From assembly GCA_905116865.2 (NCBI GenBank), contig CAJHNH020002430.1, positions 1 to 64,000 of the forward strand: a stretch of DNA of 64,000 nt. Direction: 5' to 3'. Origin of the DNA: Candidula unifasciata. Lineage: Eukaryota; Mollusca; Gastropoda; Stylommatophora; Geomitridae. Numbering within the stretch: position 1 is the first letter of the stretch; every line of letters starts with the position of its first letter. A model generated the notes under the pieces. It worked only from the letters and a program-made list of their open reading frames with translations. It was not told the origin of the DNA and made no database searches. The translations under genes and the position numbers were made by a program. Of the stretch, positions 1-10,945 are shown one piece after another.

Positions 1-450
1 TTTTTTGGGGGGGGGGGGGGGGGGTGGAAAAAATTAAAAGACTTTGGGTTTTAAAAATTAAAAGGGGTGGGCAAAAGGTCCTAATTCTGGTGATGAAAGG
101 AGGAAAAATCATCTGCCTGCCTTATCGCTGGTTTTGGCGATACGGGGGTTTTCTTTTCGACCGTGTGGTAAAATCAATAAGGAAAAAAAAGAATTTGGGT
201 CAGTAAAACCCACCGTCCTTGTAAAGTGACTGAGGGAAATCTGGTGTTGACATAAAATTTTTTCCCCCTTTGAAAAATTTAAAAAAAAATGGGTGAGAAC
301 CAAGAAAATTACCTGGCCAAACATTTTTTTTTTTTAAAAAAAAACAACCATGTTTTTACAGGTCACCCAAACGTGAACCAAAATTACTGGCTTGAAACTC
401 CCTTTTGGGGGGCTGGGTCTGGGGTTTTGTTCGTTACAACTTTGGTCTAA
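1..450. other. Low-quality contig start
   Basis: The first ~450 bases are packed with homopolymer runs: T6 then a ~20-base G run at the first bases, and many A, T and G runs of 4-12. No coding frame can be trusted here and the short ORFs are not believable. It looks like an unpolished end of a long-read contig. I see no gene in it. Confidence 0.55.
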
Positions 451-479
451 TGTTCGTTGTTTCTAGGCATGTTTTTCAT

Positions 480-615
480 ACATTTTTGGCAAGCGGGAAG
501 TGCTGACCTTACCCATCTTGTGCCAATTATCTATAAAAATATAGGTCTAGCCGTTTATGCCCCATACGCCTAAAGGCGTGGAAATGGGAGGGACCTTTAC
601 TATTTTTACTTTACC
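480..615 (+). mobile_element. Truncated tRNA-derived SINE (family T), 3' part
   Basis: This stretch matches the 3' half of the SINE at 34410-34672. Shared motifs are the ACCTTACCCATCTTGTG-like segment, CTATAAAAATATAGGTCTAGCC, the CCTAAAGGCGTGGAAA block and a final ACCTTTACTATTTTTACTTT tail. The tRNA-like head is missing, so it is 5'-truncated or lost in poor sequence. Confidence 0.6.
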
Positions 616-837
616 TTTATTCATACATTTAATTTTTCCTCCAACACAAGGAAATATTTCTTTTTTTATACTGTGATCATGTAGCATGCTTTACACTGAT
701 TTTTTTTTTTTTTAAAGCCAGTAAACTTATACATGTTTATCAACTGTTGATTGTTCGGCTGTTGATTGCCAAAATTCTGAAAATCCCCCGAAACCAACAC
801 TTCTGGTCTGTGCCATGACCCTGTAAATGTCGCATCA

Positions 838-2325
838 CCAACATTGCTATCCTGGCTTGTTCACAAGAAGCCTAGCTAACAACATTGCTATCCTGGCTTG
901 TTCACAAGAAGCCTAGCAAACAACATTGCTGTCCTGGCTTGCTCACAAGAAGTCTAGCTAACAACATTGCTATCCTGGCTTGTTCACAAGAAGCCTAGCA
1001 AACAACATTGCTGTCCTGGCTTGCTCACAAGAAGTCTAGCTAACAACATTGCTATCCTGGCTTGTTCACAAGAAGCCTAGCTAACAACATTGCTATCCTG
1101 GCTTGTTCACAAGAAGTCTAGCTAACAACATTGCTATCCTGGCTTGTTCACAAGAAGCCTAGCAAACAACATTGCTGTCCTGGCTTGCTCACAATAAGTC
1201 TAGCTAACAACATTGCTGTCCTGGCTTGTTCACAAGAAGCCTAGCTAACAACATTGCTGTCCTGGCTTGTTCACAAGAAGCCTGGCTAACAACATTGCTG
1301 TCCTGGCTTGCTCACAAGAAGTCTAGCTAACAACATTGCTGTCCTGGCTTGTTCACAAGAAGCCTAGCTAACAACATTGCTATCCTGGCTTGTTCACAAG
1401 AAGCCTAGCTAACAACATTGCTATCCTGGCTTGTTCACAAGAAGCCTAGCTAACAACATTGCTATCCTGGCTTGTTCACAAGAAGCCTAGCTAACAACAT
1501 TGCTATCCTGGCTTGTTCACAAGAAGCCTAGCAAACAACATTGCTGTCCTGGCTTGCTCACAAGAAGTCTAGCAAACAACATTGCTGTCCTGGCTTGTTC
1601 ACAAGAAGCCTAGCTAACAACATTGCTGTCCTGGCTTGTTCACAAGAAGCCTAGCTAACAACATTGCTGTCCTGGCTTGTTCACAAGAAGTCTAGCTAAC
1701 AACATTGCTATCCTGGCTTGTTCACAAGAAGCCTAGCTAACAACATTGCTATCCTGGCTTGTTCACAAGAAGCCTAGCAAACAACATTGCTGTCCTGGCT
1801 TGCTCACAAGAAGTCTAGCTAACAACATTGCTGTCCTGGCTTGTTCACAAGAAGCCTGGCTAACAACATTGCTGTCCTGGCTTGTTCACAAGAAGTCTAG
1901 CTAACAGCATTGCTGTCCTGGCTTGTTTACAAGAAGCCTAGCTAACAGCATTGCTATCCTGGCTTATTCACAAAAAGTCTAGCTAACAACATTGCTGTCC
2001 TGGCTTGTTCACAAGAAGCCTAGCTAACAGCATTGCTGTCCTGGCTTATTCACAAAAAGCCTCGCTAACAACATTGCTGTCCTGGCTTGTTCACAAGAAG
2101 TCTAGCTAACAGCATTGCTGTCCTGGCTTGTTTACAAGAAGCCTAGCTAACAGCATTGCTATCCTGGCTTATTCACAAAAAGTCTAGCTAACAGCATTGC
2201 TGTCCTGGCTTGTTTACAAGAAGCCTAGCTAACAGCATTGCTATCCTGGCTTATTCACAAAAAGTCTAGCTAACAACATTGCTATCCTGGCTTATTCACA
2301 AGAAGCCTAGCTAACAGCATTGGTA
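838..2325. repeat. 41-bp minisatellite, about 36 copies
   Basis: The unit begins AACAACATTGCTATCCTGGC and continues TTGTTCACAAGAAGCCTAGCT. Consecutive units start 41 bases apart (for example 840 and 881). Variable sites (A/G after GCT, T/C in TTGTTC, C/T in AAGCC, T/A in TAGCT) recur in alternating blocks, hinting at two-unit higher-order repeats. Units decay toward 2300. It lies upstream of the first visible exon of the lysine-rich gene, so it may be intronic. Confidence 0.95.
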
Positions 2326-3124
2326 TTGTTTGCACCTGCACACATGATAATGAGCCCTGGAAATGATTATAATTGTTACAACTAGCATTTAGATTGGGTT
2401 TTTTTGTTGGGAGAGAGGAGGGGGTGGCTTTTTTTAAATATAAATTATTATATGAGACATTTCCTATTAATCATTGTGGTAGCTTGGCAACCCGGTCAAG
2501 AAGGAACCATGATATACATTTTTTAAGTCTAAAAGATATGTAACCGGGTTAATTCTTTGCTGAATTTATGTTTACTGATTGCTTCTCTATTCTGCTTTGA
2601 ATTTGATATTGTTTTAGTTCATAAAATTAGTAGTTTTTTTTTTTTTTTTTTTTGTGGCTTGTTTTATGATTGTATTTTTTAAAGAATTTTGGGAGGAGGG
2701 GGGTCCAGAAATACAGATCATTTGCTTTATTTTTCTAAGTCATCAGGTGAAAGGGTTAAATTCTTTTGCCTGCCATTTCCTGATCTTTGCAAGCTAACCA
2801 TTTGCCCCCAGAAAAGTTTGTTGGTATTTTCATGATTTTAAGAAATGTTTTATTTATACTTCACTAAAAGAATACATTTATGTCAGTTTTTTTTTATTGG
2901 TTTGGTGTTTGTAAACAAATTACATTCATTTCAAATTACCACAGATGACTTTAAATTCTGCTTGATTATTTACCAGAACTCTCTGTTATTTAGAGGTTAG
3001 TTCAATTGTTTCACACAGTGTTTACCAGACGATTCCTACTAGGGGTGGTTTAGATCGTTCTTATGGATTTCAGATAGTGGTCCATGATAGAGATTTGGGT
3101 CGCATAATATTTCATATATTTTTA

Positions 3125-3290
3125 TATTTTCAAGTCTAGTTGTCGGCATCTGTGGCTGAAAAATGGCCTACCAGCTGAACGGGCTGTTTTTGGGACCTCT
3201 CCACAGGTCATCCTCATCCGCATGGGGGCACTTTGTGTCACCGGGTGTTCATCGCTTGTGTGATGTCCTGGTGGGGTACAACTTACATAC
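3125..3290 (-). repeat. Interspersed repeat, reverse copy of the one at 60650-60800
   Basis: The reverse complement gives the series CACACAAGCGATGAACACCC, GACACAAAGTGC, CATGCGGATGAGGATGACC, GTGGAGAGG, CAGCTGGTAGGCCAT. The same order of blocks occurs on the plus strand at 60650-60800, with a shorter version at 61090-61160. No terminal structure was identified and the class is unknown. Confidence 0.55.
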
Positions 3291-3547
3291 ATACATAGGT
3301 TTACAAACACTCAACCAGTAAGAAGAAACAAATTGGTGTAAGAGTGTTCCATCTTTGATCTAAAAATAACATTTCTAACAATCATGAAAGTATCAGCAGT
3401 CTACTCTGATGTTGTTTTGCTTTTGCTTTATTCAAATACATCCATCTTTAACTTATAATCCAGCTAAGTGGCAATGGTAACCGTGTCTGCCCACAGCCTG
3501 CTGTCTTGTGTGCACTATCAAATGCATTATACCTTGTGATTTTACAG

Positions 3548-3618
3548 AAAGAACCAATGCTGCCAACTCATTTGCAGCGAAGCAACCCTGAAGATGACTG
3601 TAGAGATTTGCAAGAAAT
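3548..3618 (+). CDS. Lysine-rich protein gene, internal exon
   Basis: A 71-bp open exon follows a TTTTACAG acceptor and ends at a GTAAGAC donor. Read in phase 0 it gives 23 codons beginning KEPMLPTHLQRSNPED, plus two bases (AT). With the first G of the next visible exon these make an ATG codon, so the phase joins cleanly to 5845-5966. The incoming phase is 0, so earlier exons must lie further left or outside the window. The residues do not point to a family I know. Confidence 0.6.
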
Positions 3619-3765
3619 GTAAGACGTTCGTCTGTTCACACAAATTTATATTTTCATGTGCTCAATTTTTAGAATGAAGGTGAAATTAAGGCTAGCAGAC
3701 TTGCTTACCAAAACTAGTTGCGGATTCAGCCCCCACCCCCCCTCCCAAGCAGTCGCAGAATAGAA

Positions 3766-4262
3766 TATTTGTTCAGTATGTCTCTAATTAATTCTAATGT
3801 CAAATCAGTACTTTTGTATGGAGCGGAAACATGGAGAACTAAGACAATTACTAATAAACTACAAACATTCATTAACTGGTTCTTATGCAGAATAGAGGGA
3901 ACTAAATGGTATGATAGAATCACTGATGTAGAGCTTTGGGTGAAAAGTAAGCAAGTTCTAGTGGACCAAGAGGTGAAGGAAAGACACTGGCGCTGGATAG
4001 GACACACTTTGAGAAAACCTGAGAACAGTATAACTAAAATGTCTTTGCACTAGAACCCACAGGGTCATAGGAATAAAGGAAGACCAAAAAAAACACCTGG
4101 AGAAGGGAGCTAGAGAGTGAAGTTGAAAAGATGGGGAGGACATGGGGTGAGCGGCATGCGATAGCAAAGGAAAGACTGCCTTTGTGCGAGTTGGTTGAGG
4201 GCTTGTGCTCCATTGGATCTAGAAAGGCAGAAAAAGAAGACATCTCTAAGGTCAAGCCAATC
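3766..4262 (+). pseudogene. Degenerate non-LTR retrotransposon C-terminus (RTE-like)
   Basis: The frame from 3766 reads NSNVKSVLLYGAETWRTK and later HWRWIGHTLRKP. These are the post-RT motifs of endonuclease-reverse transcriptases (the YGAETW block and the WIGH..R block). The frame then hits a stop at 4051 where a tryptophan is expected and shifts near 4080, before a GRPK-like segment. It is a dead 3' fragment inside an intron of the lysine-rich gene. An inverted relative lies at 47335-47790. Confidence 0.75.
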
Positions 4263-4299
4263 TGATGAAAATGTGTAACATATCTTTTGTACTGGTTGA

Positions 4300-4460
4300 C
4301 ACAGTCATGGATTAAGCTCAGCTGCAAAATTTGCGCCCTTCAGCCCAACACATCCAATTTAAGCAAGCCCCTGAGTATTCAACTTTCACAACATGCCTCT
4401 CGGGGAGCAGTGGGCCTATTCATTTTCCCCTAGAAATGGAACTCTAGAACTCACACTCAC
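4300..4460 (-). repeat. Diverged S1-like SINE fragment
   Basis: The block CAACACATCCAATTTAAGC, then ACAACATGCCTCT, GGGGAGCAGTGGGCCTATTC and GAACTCACAC, parallels one end of the S1 repeats elsewhere in the window. Closest relatives are at 11150-11260 and 35460-35645, which share the CCCAACACAT segment. Orientation is set by analogy with S1. Confidence 0.5.
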
Positions 4461-4804
4461 ACAAGGCTGTTACCCGGTTCAGTCCCCTGAGAAGTTATAA
4501 CCCTAGGGCACCCTTAAGAGCTCACCAAGTATTACCTTGGTGGGAGAAGCGGCTGGACGAACAGTTACTAGGCTCTCATTTACCCAGGTTCTAATCCTTG
4601 GTCATGGAACTGGGAATGAACTTTTACCCTGAACTAATTACATTTTCAGTTCCTATGCCGCTTCTCTTGTATCTCCACACTTACAGATCCTTGACAAACA
4701 TTTCCTATTGACACATTTGATCCAACTGGTTTTTGAAGATTTATACAAAAACATTGATTGATTTGATTTTTAAAATTTTTAGTAACTACATTTCACTTTT
4801 TTGG

Positions 4805-5400
4805 CAACGATCGGCAGGCCACTTGCTAGGCCTCAGCGGGTCAGATTTGGCCCACGGGCCACCAGTTGGATAGCCCTGCTCTAGAATTTCTGTTGAAGTG
4901 CGAAATGGCGGTCCAAGACACAATTTTCAAGATTTGAAAAATGTCAGTGTTTGGTTGGCAAAACCCGACAGGCGCACCCCTGTGGAAAAATCTAAATTTT
5001 GGGCATTTTAGGCTATCTAAATTTTTGCGCCCAGTTTGCTCCAAAGTTTCGGATTACACATCTAGATTACCTATTCTACATCTACAGTGTCAATTCATGT
5101 GTAAAATAATTGTCTGTAACTCAGGGTGAAGTGGTAGGACACTTAAAGTTGTTGGGGAAATTTCTTGGTAAAATCTGTTTTCCTCATTTCCCTTTCTCCT
5201 TTTCTGCCACCAATTTGCTCCAAAATCCTTTACTTCTTAAGAGTATCTGTTGAAGTGTAAAATGATAGACTGTGTCAAAATTTTTAACTTTTGGAAAATG
5301 TGAGTTTTAGTTGGCAAAACCCGACTGGCGCATGCCTGTGAAAAAATCTCAGTTTTGGGCATTTTTAGGATATCTTTATTTTTGCCTAATTTCCCCATTA
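4805..5400. repeat. hAT-MITE end plus a diverged ~310-bp tandem duplication
   Basis: Bases 4805-4885 carry GGCCACTTGCTAGGCCTC and CAGTTGGATAGCCCTG, which match the right half of the MITE-like elements near 55405 and 55960. Then 4885-5070 and 5225-5390 are two diverged copies of one sequence. Both contain ATCTGTTGAAGTG-like, TTGGCAAAACCCGAC, CTGTGGAAAAATCT-like and TTTTGGGCATTTT blocks in the same order. Confidence 0.6.
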
Positions 5401-5720
5401 ATTTACTCTCATCTGCCCATATCTCTTTTTTAGGCTTCTTCCTCTTTTGCCCTACTGCTTATGCTGTGAAGCTAGTTGCATAGTCTGTGTTATTGTCTAA
5501 TTGCGTTTCTGTAAGGTCTCTTTTACTCCCTTTGCCCATTTCTTTTTTTGGTTGGCCTCTTGACTTGTAGCCTGATGTTCTCACGTAGTACGCTCTAGCT
5601 GCTTTCTGATTTTGTTCTATTCTGACATGACCAAGCCATTTGATTCTTTGAAATTCTAAGAAATCATTTACCTACTTAGTTCTTTGTTGCTGACTGTTTT
5701 TGTCTTTTCCTGCTGCATGT
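5395..5720 (-). pseudogene. Antisense RTE-like fragment
   Basis: Read on the minus strand the stretch contains the usual 3'-end relics of RTE-like retrotransposons. On the plus strand the ATGACCAAGCCATTTGATTC block is the antisense of the conserved (W/F)LGH(V/L)-type segment seen at 59100-59160. There is no intact frame, and only class-level assignment is possible. Confidence 0.45.
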
Positions 5721-5844
5721 TTTTATACACCTCATTTCACAGGTTTAGATACAAAATGAACAAAGCTTAGATTGTGTCATTTAAAACATCAGTTGCATGG
5801 GAACAAAAGTGTTGATTTAATTATATTGATTCCTTTTTGTTAAG

Positions 5845-5966
5845 GTACAGCATAGCTAATAAAGTGACAGTCAGTGATTCCTTGGAAGCTGCTGAAACTG
5901 GAAGTCTGTCAGAAGTGCTCAAGAATACAGTGTTGGCATGTGATGAAGAAACGGAAGACATAGGTG
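5845..5966 (+). CDS. Lysine-rich protein gene, internal exon
   Basis: A 122-bp exon lies between a TTTTTGTTAAG acceptor and a GTAAGG donor. It contributes one base finishing the preceding ATG codon, then 40 codons (YSIANKVTVSDSLEAAETGS onwards, ending ACDEETEDIG), and a final G. That G plus TG of the exon at 8916 makes a valine codon, so the frame is continuous across both introns. The segment is acidic and low in structure cues, in contrast to the strongly basic last exon. Confidence 0.65.
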
Positions 5967-6179
5967 GTAAGGTTACATTTTTTTTTACAAGATTATCGTT
6001 GCAGTCAATACTGCATAGCCTGTAAATAAAATGTTTATAGAAAAAAGAAATTGAAACAGACCCTTATTTCAGGTTCATTTTCTTTTCTTAAGGCATATAG
6101 TTTTATTTGAACAAAGAAGACATACGCAATAGATTGCACTTTTTATTGCCTGCCGTATTTAGCAGTATCTAGTAACATG

Positions 6180-6500
6180 TATACTGTTGAGTTGAGTTGA
6201 GTCAAGAACCGAATCACAGCCCTCGAGACATTCCCATAAGCGCTCCATCCCTATTTTCAGCAGCGAGTGCAGAATTCTTATACTAATGGTGCCAGTAGCA
6301 TTCTGATTAAATGTCCATCTTGCCTTTTACTCTGAGCCTAGAATCTCTGCCAGAACCCCTCGCTGCATCAAACTCACCAGACTGTGGTGATCTATCTGCT
6401 CCTCTGAACTGGACATGCTCTCCCACAAGGCACTAACCACATCTGCCTTATGCATCAGTATTCCACCAAGTTGTGCAGAGCCAGCCAGTCTGTCCAAATA
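6180..6500 (-). mobile_element. 3' end of an I-like non-LTR element (family N3)
   Basis: On the minus strand this reads as the same segment found at 45820-46140 minus: a GGCTGGCTCTGCAC block, ATACTGATG, GTGGTTAGTGCCTTGTGGGAGAGC, CATCACCACAGTCTGG and CTCACTGCTGAAAATAGGGATGGAGCG-like text, then a G(A/T)TTCTTGACTCAAC end. It is the 3' untranslated part of the element whose RNase H domain is seen at 42060-42370 and 46410-46730. Confidence 0.65.
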
Positions 6501-7129
6501 GTACAGTAACAATCAAATAAAATGAAGCAGATAAATGAATCCTTTATGGCTGAAATACTAAATCAACCACTAAAAAATAACTACCTGTTGTTTTTTTTTA
6601 CCAGGGCAAGCGCAGGTTCACTACCAAGTCTTTCTGTTTACACAAACCTGTGACATAATTAATTGTGCAGTCTGTTTGTCTTTTTTGTTCAAATTGATTT
6701 ACAATGGGAAAACATTACTTTTATAAAGTTTTATGTATCATCTGACTTATTCTTCTTCTTGACATTCGGTCTCATGTGCTACGATTAGGTGGTCAACCTC
6801 TATGAATTTGCATGTCAGTTGCAGGTCCTCCTTAGCTTAATCTGCACACTTTGCTCTTGAGGACATGTTTCTCTTTGTAGGTTTAAGTATAGTGGACAGG
6901 CCTGCAAAATGTGCTCAGGTATTTGTAGTCACATCTGACATGCACACAGTGGGGATTTACAGTCTTTATTTTATGCATATCGGTGAATATACTTTTCTTA
7001 ATCGGATTGTTTCTTTGTGGGTTTGTCTCTTTTTACATGCGAGTTTTAAAAAAAATTAATGCATATTGTTTATTGTATGTAAACAGTGCTTCCCCACTGG
7101 CCTGTTAGTTGTAGGTTTACATCCCCCCT

Positions 7130-8490
7130 GATGTCTATTTTTCCATTCAGAAAGATAGAAAGCTGAAATCACACCTTGTCAAGAGCTGTTCAACAAATAC
7201 CAACGTGCAAAGGCCAAATTTCAAAGAGCCAAGCTGCAGGCTAGAAGGGCAAGCTGGCAAGAAAAACAAAACAGTCTCTAAACTTTGAAAGAGACACAAG
7301 GAGGATGTGGAGTCTGGTAAAACAAATTAACGACGAGAGCACAGGGAGAAAGGCAAATACTACAATATATACATAAGGAGCCATCATAACCACACAAAAA
7401 ACAGATTTATTTGCTGAAGCCAGCAACATTGATGTCAGCCCACAGAAACAGCGAGAGGCTCAAGAGAAACGACAACACTCAAGCCAAAACTATAATTCCC
7501 GAGGTAATGGAGGCACCAGTTACATCTAGCGAGTTAGAGTAAGCAACATCAAAGCTGAACATGGGAAAGTTGCCTGGACTCGATGGAATAACCAATGAAA
7601 TGATAAAACTTTGGACAAAAGCCAAAACACAACTGCTGCAGATTTTTAATAATTGTTGGTACAGTGGCAAAGTTCCCCAGATATGGAGGGAAGCAACCAT
7701 GATAACTCTTCTAAAACTAGGAAAGACAGTTCCAGTGCCTCCAGTTACAGACCAATCAGCCCTACCAGCTGTCTGTTTAAACAGTGGAATGCACTGTCAA
7801 ACCTAAGACTTCAAGGGCACATGGAAAGTGAAAACATCTTCAAGCCGCAGTAGGCAGGCTTTAGACAGTGCTACTCCACAAAAGTCCAGACAGCTTACCT
7901 CTCTGAAGAAATTGAAGATGTCTTCCAAGAAAAGAAGCAAGTGCTTGTGGCATGAATAGATCTGAAGAAAGCCTTTGACAAGGTCTGGAAAGGTCTCATG
8001 AAGAAACTGCAGTCAATTAGAATATGAACAGATGGGTGAAAGCATAATCGTATAACAGAAGAGCCCGGGTACAGATAGATGGACTCGAGCAAGAAAGTCT
8101 TGCAGCGCCATGGTGTTCCCCAAGGTGGTGTCTCTTCTCCTACACTGTTTCTTTTCTGTATCAACGACCTAATTGCTGAATTACCCCATGGTATTAATCC
8201 TGCCATGTATGCTGACGACTTCTTACTATGATTTACAAATAAATATACAACACTGGCCTGTAGACTGCTACAAAGATCCGTAGATGCAATGGCTGCCACA
8301 TGGTTCATCAGCATCAACATAGACAAGTATAGCACTACCCTTTTCACCCTTTCCCCAAAACAAAAATCAGGCTCCATTCAGGTAAATTGAATACCACTGA
8401 GAGAGGATAAGGAGCCCACATACCTTGGAGTAACGTTTGATGATAAGTTAACATGAAGAAATTATTGTGTTACTGCTTCCATCTATACAC
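7130..8490 (+). pseudogene. Non-LTR retrotransposon RT fragment (Jockey/I-like)
   Basis: Broken frames spell reverse-transcriptase landmarks in order. GKLPGLDGITNEMIKLW (the GPDGI block) is at 7564, KVPQIWREATMI at 7660, SSASSYRPISPTSCL at 7730. A Q(A)GFR-like segment is near 7855 and a palm-like MYADDFLL segment near 8205. A YLGVTFD block is near 8418. Several stops and frameshifts separate them, so it is inactive. It sits in the intron before the last exon of the lysine-rich gene. The endonuclease and RNase H parts are absent here. Confidence 0.8.
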
Positions 8491-8620
8491 TTTCATGGCC
8501 CTAACGGGGTAAAGATTGTGTTATGTTAATATTAGAATTGAAAATATGTAACTGATTGGTCTACAAAAAATATGTGGTTAGCACTCCAGTATTCTTCAAG
8601 GCATGAAAATTAGCCTTTAC

Positions 8621-8784
8621 ACAGTGGAACTATCTTGATAAGTTTTATTCCCTGCTATTTTTTGCCTAATGCTCTAAATATTATGAAGTGTTTCATATTC
8701 TCACATCACTAATTTAGTTTGACACATTTCTTTTAACCATGCCTATTGTCTTGACTAGAACCAATCATCCCTTTACTTATTGAC
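8621..8784 (+). repeat. Duplicated copy of the lysine-rich gene's last intron-exon junction
   Basis: The stretch from ACAGTGGAACTATC at 8621 repeats from 8785, about 164 bases later. The second copy runs into the true acceptor and exon at 8916. The first copy carries a pseudo-exon start at 8740 (TGCCTATTGTCTTGAC versus TGCCGATTGCCTTGAC at 8916, then AGAACCA in both). Its acceptor has decayed from ACAG to ACCA. Roughly 30 exonic bases were copied with the intron end. Confidence 0.8.
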
Positions 8785-8915
8785 ACAGTGGAACTATCTC
8801 AGTAAGTTGATTTTATTCCCCTGTTATTTCTTCTTGCCTCCAAGCCCAAATAAAAAATAGTGTTTCATGTTTGTCACATGACTAAACTACTCTTACTTTT
8901 TTTTTGTTTTTACAG

Positions 8916-9682
8916 TGCCGATTGCCTTGACAAGAACCAGCCATCAAGGTTCATCTGACAACAGAAGCAGTAAACGAAAACAAACTGAAGAAAATGATTT
9001 CACACCACATAAAAAGAGAAAGCAAATGAATGATTCATTAAAACAAGATGGAGTCAGTGGAGTTTCTGGTGTATCCAATTTCAGTTCTGTCCCTGCCGTC
9101 AAGAAGAAGAAGAAGAAAAAGAAACGACTAGAAATAGTTTCTAGCATGGAAGTGAAACAGAAAAAGAACAGTAATGTACAGAAAGGGTCTGTAAAGAGTT
9201 TTCTACCTAAAGAGAACAATACAGAAAGTAGTCATTATGTCAGTGGGGTATCTAGTATATCCAGCTTCAGTTCTTTCTCTGCAGAGAGGCCTACAGTAGA
9301 GAAGAAGAAGAAAAAGAAATGTCTGGAAACGGCTTCTAACACAGAAGTGAAACAGAAAAATAGCAGCAATTTACGAAGTGGGTCTGCACATCCTGCACCC
9401 GGAGAGGACCAGGAAGCAGAAAGTACTCACACACATGAAACATCTTTTATGTATGAAGTCCAGACAAAGAAACAGAAGAAGAAAAAACTGAAGGTCATTT
9501 CTGATGATCAAGTTAAGCATGGCATTGCATATGATGGTAAAAGTATGGCGGATTCTCCTAAAGCAACAACAAAGAAAGGATATCATAAAACGGAAATGGA
9601 AGACATAAAAAGGAAAGATATTGTTGCAAAATCTCACAGACGAAAAAAGTTGAAGAAAAGTAAATTGAAAAAGGAAAAGTAA
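8916..9682 (+). CDS. Lysine-rich, probably nucleolar protein, last exon
   Basis: The exon follows a T-rich tract and ACAG, and runs 767 bp to TAA at 9680-9682. A polyadenylation-type ATTAAA lies at 9704-9709. It encodes 254 residues, very rich in K, S and E. Three imperfect repeats of about 60 residues each combine a Ser-rich stretch (VSGVSNFSSV, VSGVSSISSFSSF), a lysine run (7-8 K, 6 K, then KKQKKKKLK) and a (R/C/K)LE..S..EVKQK-type tail. The protein ends in KKLKKSKLKKEK. Such tails are typical of nucleolar or ribosome-biogenesis proteins and Pol I subunits, but no domain names it. The upstream part of the protein lies outside the visible exons. Confidence 0.8.
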
Positions 9683-9703
9683 GATATAGATTTTATTTTA
9701 CCA

Positions 9704-9709
9704 ATTAAA
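9704..9709 (+). promoter_or_regulatory. Probable polyadenylation signal (ATTAAA)
   Basis: ATTAAA lies 22 bases after the stop codon of the lysine-rich gene. It is the common variant of AATAAA. No other signal is closer. Confidence 0.45.
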
Positions 9710-9994
9710 GATTATATTACTCATTCATTCCTTGTGTTTTACTGATGTATGAGAAAGTGAGAAGATAAGATCTTCAATACACAGAAACAACTTGGCTAAA
9801 TGGACAACAGTAAGACAATAATTGTTTAATTATTTATTTTATTCATGATAAAACACGACTTTCATACATACCATTCTGCAGTCATTATCTTTCCTTTCAA
9901 TCAGTTACTGAACAAATCTTCAGGCTCACACATTCTTCAAACAAGTGTACACAGTTCTATGTACATTATGAATGTCATTTTATAATCCAATCAC

Positions 9995-10200
9995 AGAAGA
10001 GATTGGTAGAGAGCTTTGGTGGTGTATTGATGCATGACAAGCTAGATGTTGTGAGGGCTTTCAGGATCCATTGGAATTCTGCTGAAGATGGGGGACAGAT
10101 CGTTTCTGGGAATGTCCCGAGTGCTGTGAAGTTGATTCTTATTAGTATTTGCCAGAGATCCTCAGACGTCTTAATCAGCAGTTTTTTTTTCTGGCTTTGT
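9995..10200 (+). mobile_element. N3-type non-LTR 3' end fragment
   Basis: The blocks GTGGTGTATTGATGCATGAC, GTGAGGGCTTTCAGG and CTGCTGAAGATGGGGGACAG, then TGGGAATGTC and GTGCTGTGA, match in order the 3' segments at 45820-46140 (reverse), 43325-43440 and 61320-61470. It is noncoding debris downstream of the lysine-rich gene. Confidence 0.55.
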
Positions 10201-10204
10201 TCCA

Positions 10205-10510
10205 TTCCAGTCCTCTGTCAGTTAGAGACTGTCGGATGTTGTCTTCCCAGCGCACCCTAGAGGTCTGGTTTCTTGGTCCTTAGCCTCCCGATTTTCTCCC
10301 ATTCTGCATACATGTCCAAACCATCTTAACTGTGACTGATCCACTCAGGTTTGTCAGGACTGGGTATCCAGATCTTGATGTATTGTCTGATTGCAGACTT
10401 TGTCCCTTCTTGTCACTTGGACCACCTTTCTCAGTTATCTCATTTCTAAGGTCTGAAGCTGGCTTCTGTGAGCTGTTGACTCACACCCATAGGTCAGGAC
10501 TGATACATAG
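10205..10510 (-). pseudogene. Antisense RTE-like 3' fragment
   Basis: The plus strand reads as the antisense of an endonuclease-RT C-terminal region (GTCTTCCCAGCGCACCCTAG, CATGTCCAAACCATCTTAAC, GTTGACTCACACCCATAGG). These are the mirror of W(E/G)D..R and motif blocks of the RTE-like post-RT region. No open frame remains. Confidence 0.4.
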
Positions 10511-10849
10511 GTTTAGCGATTGATTCTTGTTTAAAATATAGGTTGACAGCTGAACATCCGAGAAGAAGCATACTAAATAAATGTAATGGCGTCAATGGTG
10601 CTCATATGGCCTAACTGTGAAAGACTTTTCTTAATGCAACGTGCTGAGGAAGATCTGAGCACTATGATTATGACTGACAGATTCAATGTGCAATTGGGAT
10701 TATCTGTCTACTAACATAATGTAAGCCCTTAACAAATGCATGTGATGTCATGCCACCAGTTTAACACTCATGGACACATATTCTTCTTTCTCTTACATTT
10801 TTAAACACAACTTAGTGTTTGAGAAGAAAAAGCCTACAATAACAAGTCT

Positions 10850-10945
10850 AAGAAGGCTAACCCAGGCAACAAATGCCAGTAGAAATCAGATGTGTTGGCC
10901 GAGAGGCAAAATATCTCAGCCATGTTGTAAAGGGGTAGAACGCAT
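10850..10945 (+). repeat. S2 repeat tail fragment
   Basis: AGGCTAACCCAGGCAACAAATGCC, then ATCAGATGTGTTGGCCGAG and CAGCCATGTTGTAAA, match the 3' part of the S2 repeats at 33960-34075, 48690-48806 and 54479-54600. Confidence 0.6.

Noticed and set aside
838..2325. CRISPR-like array
   Set aside because: The units are contiguous with no unique spacers, in a eukaryotic context. It is a minisatellite.
7895..8377. 160-aa minus-strand ORF
   Set aside because: It is antisense of the broken reverse transcriptase on the plus strand.
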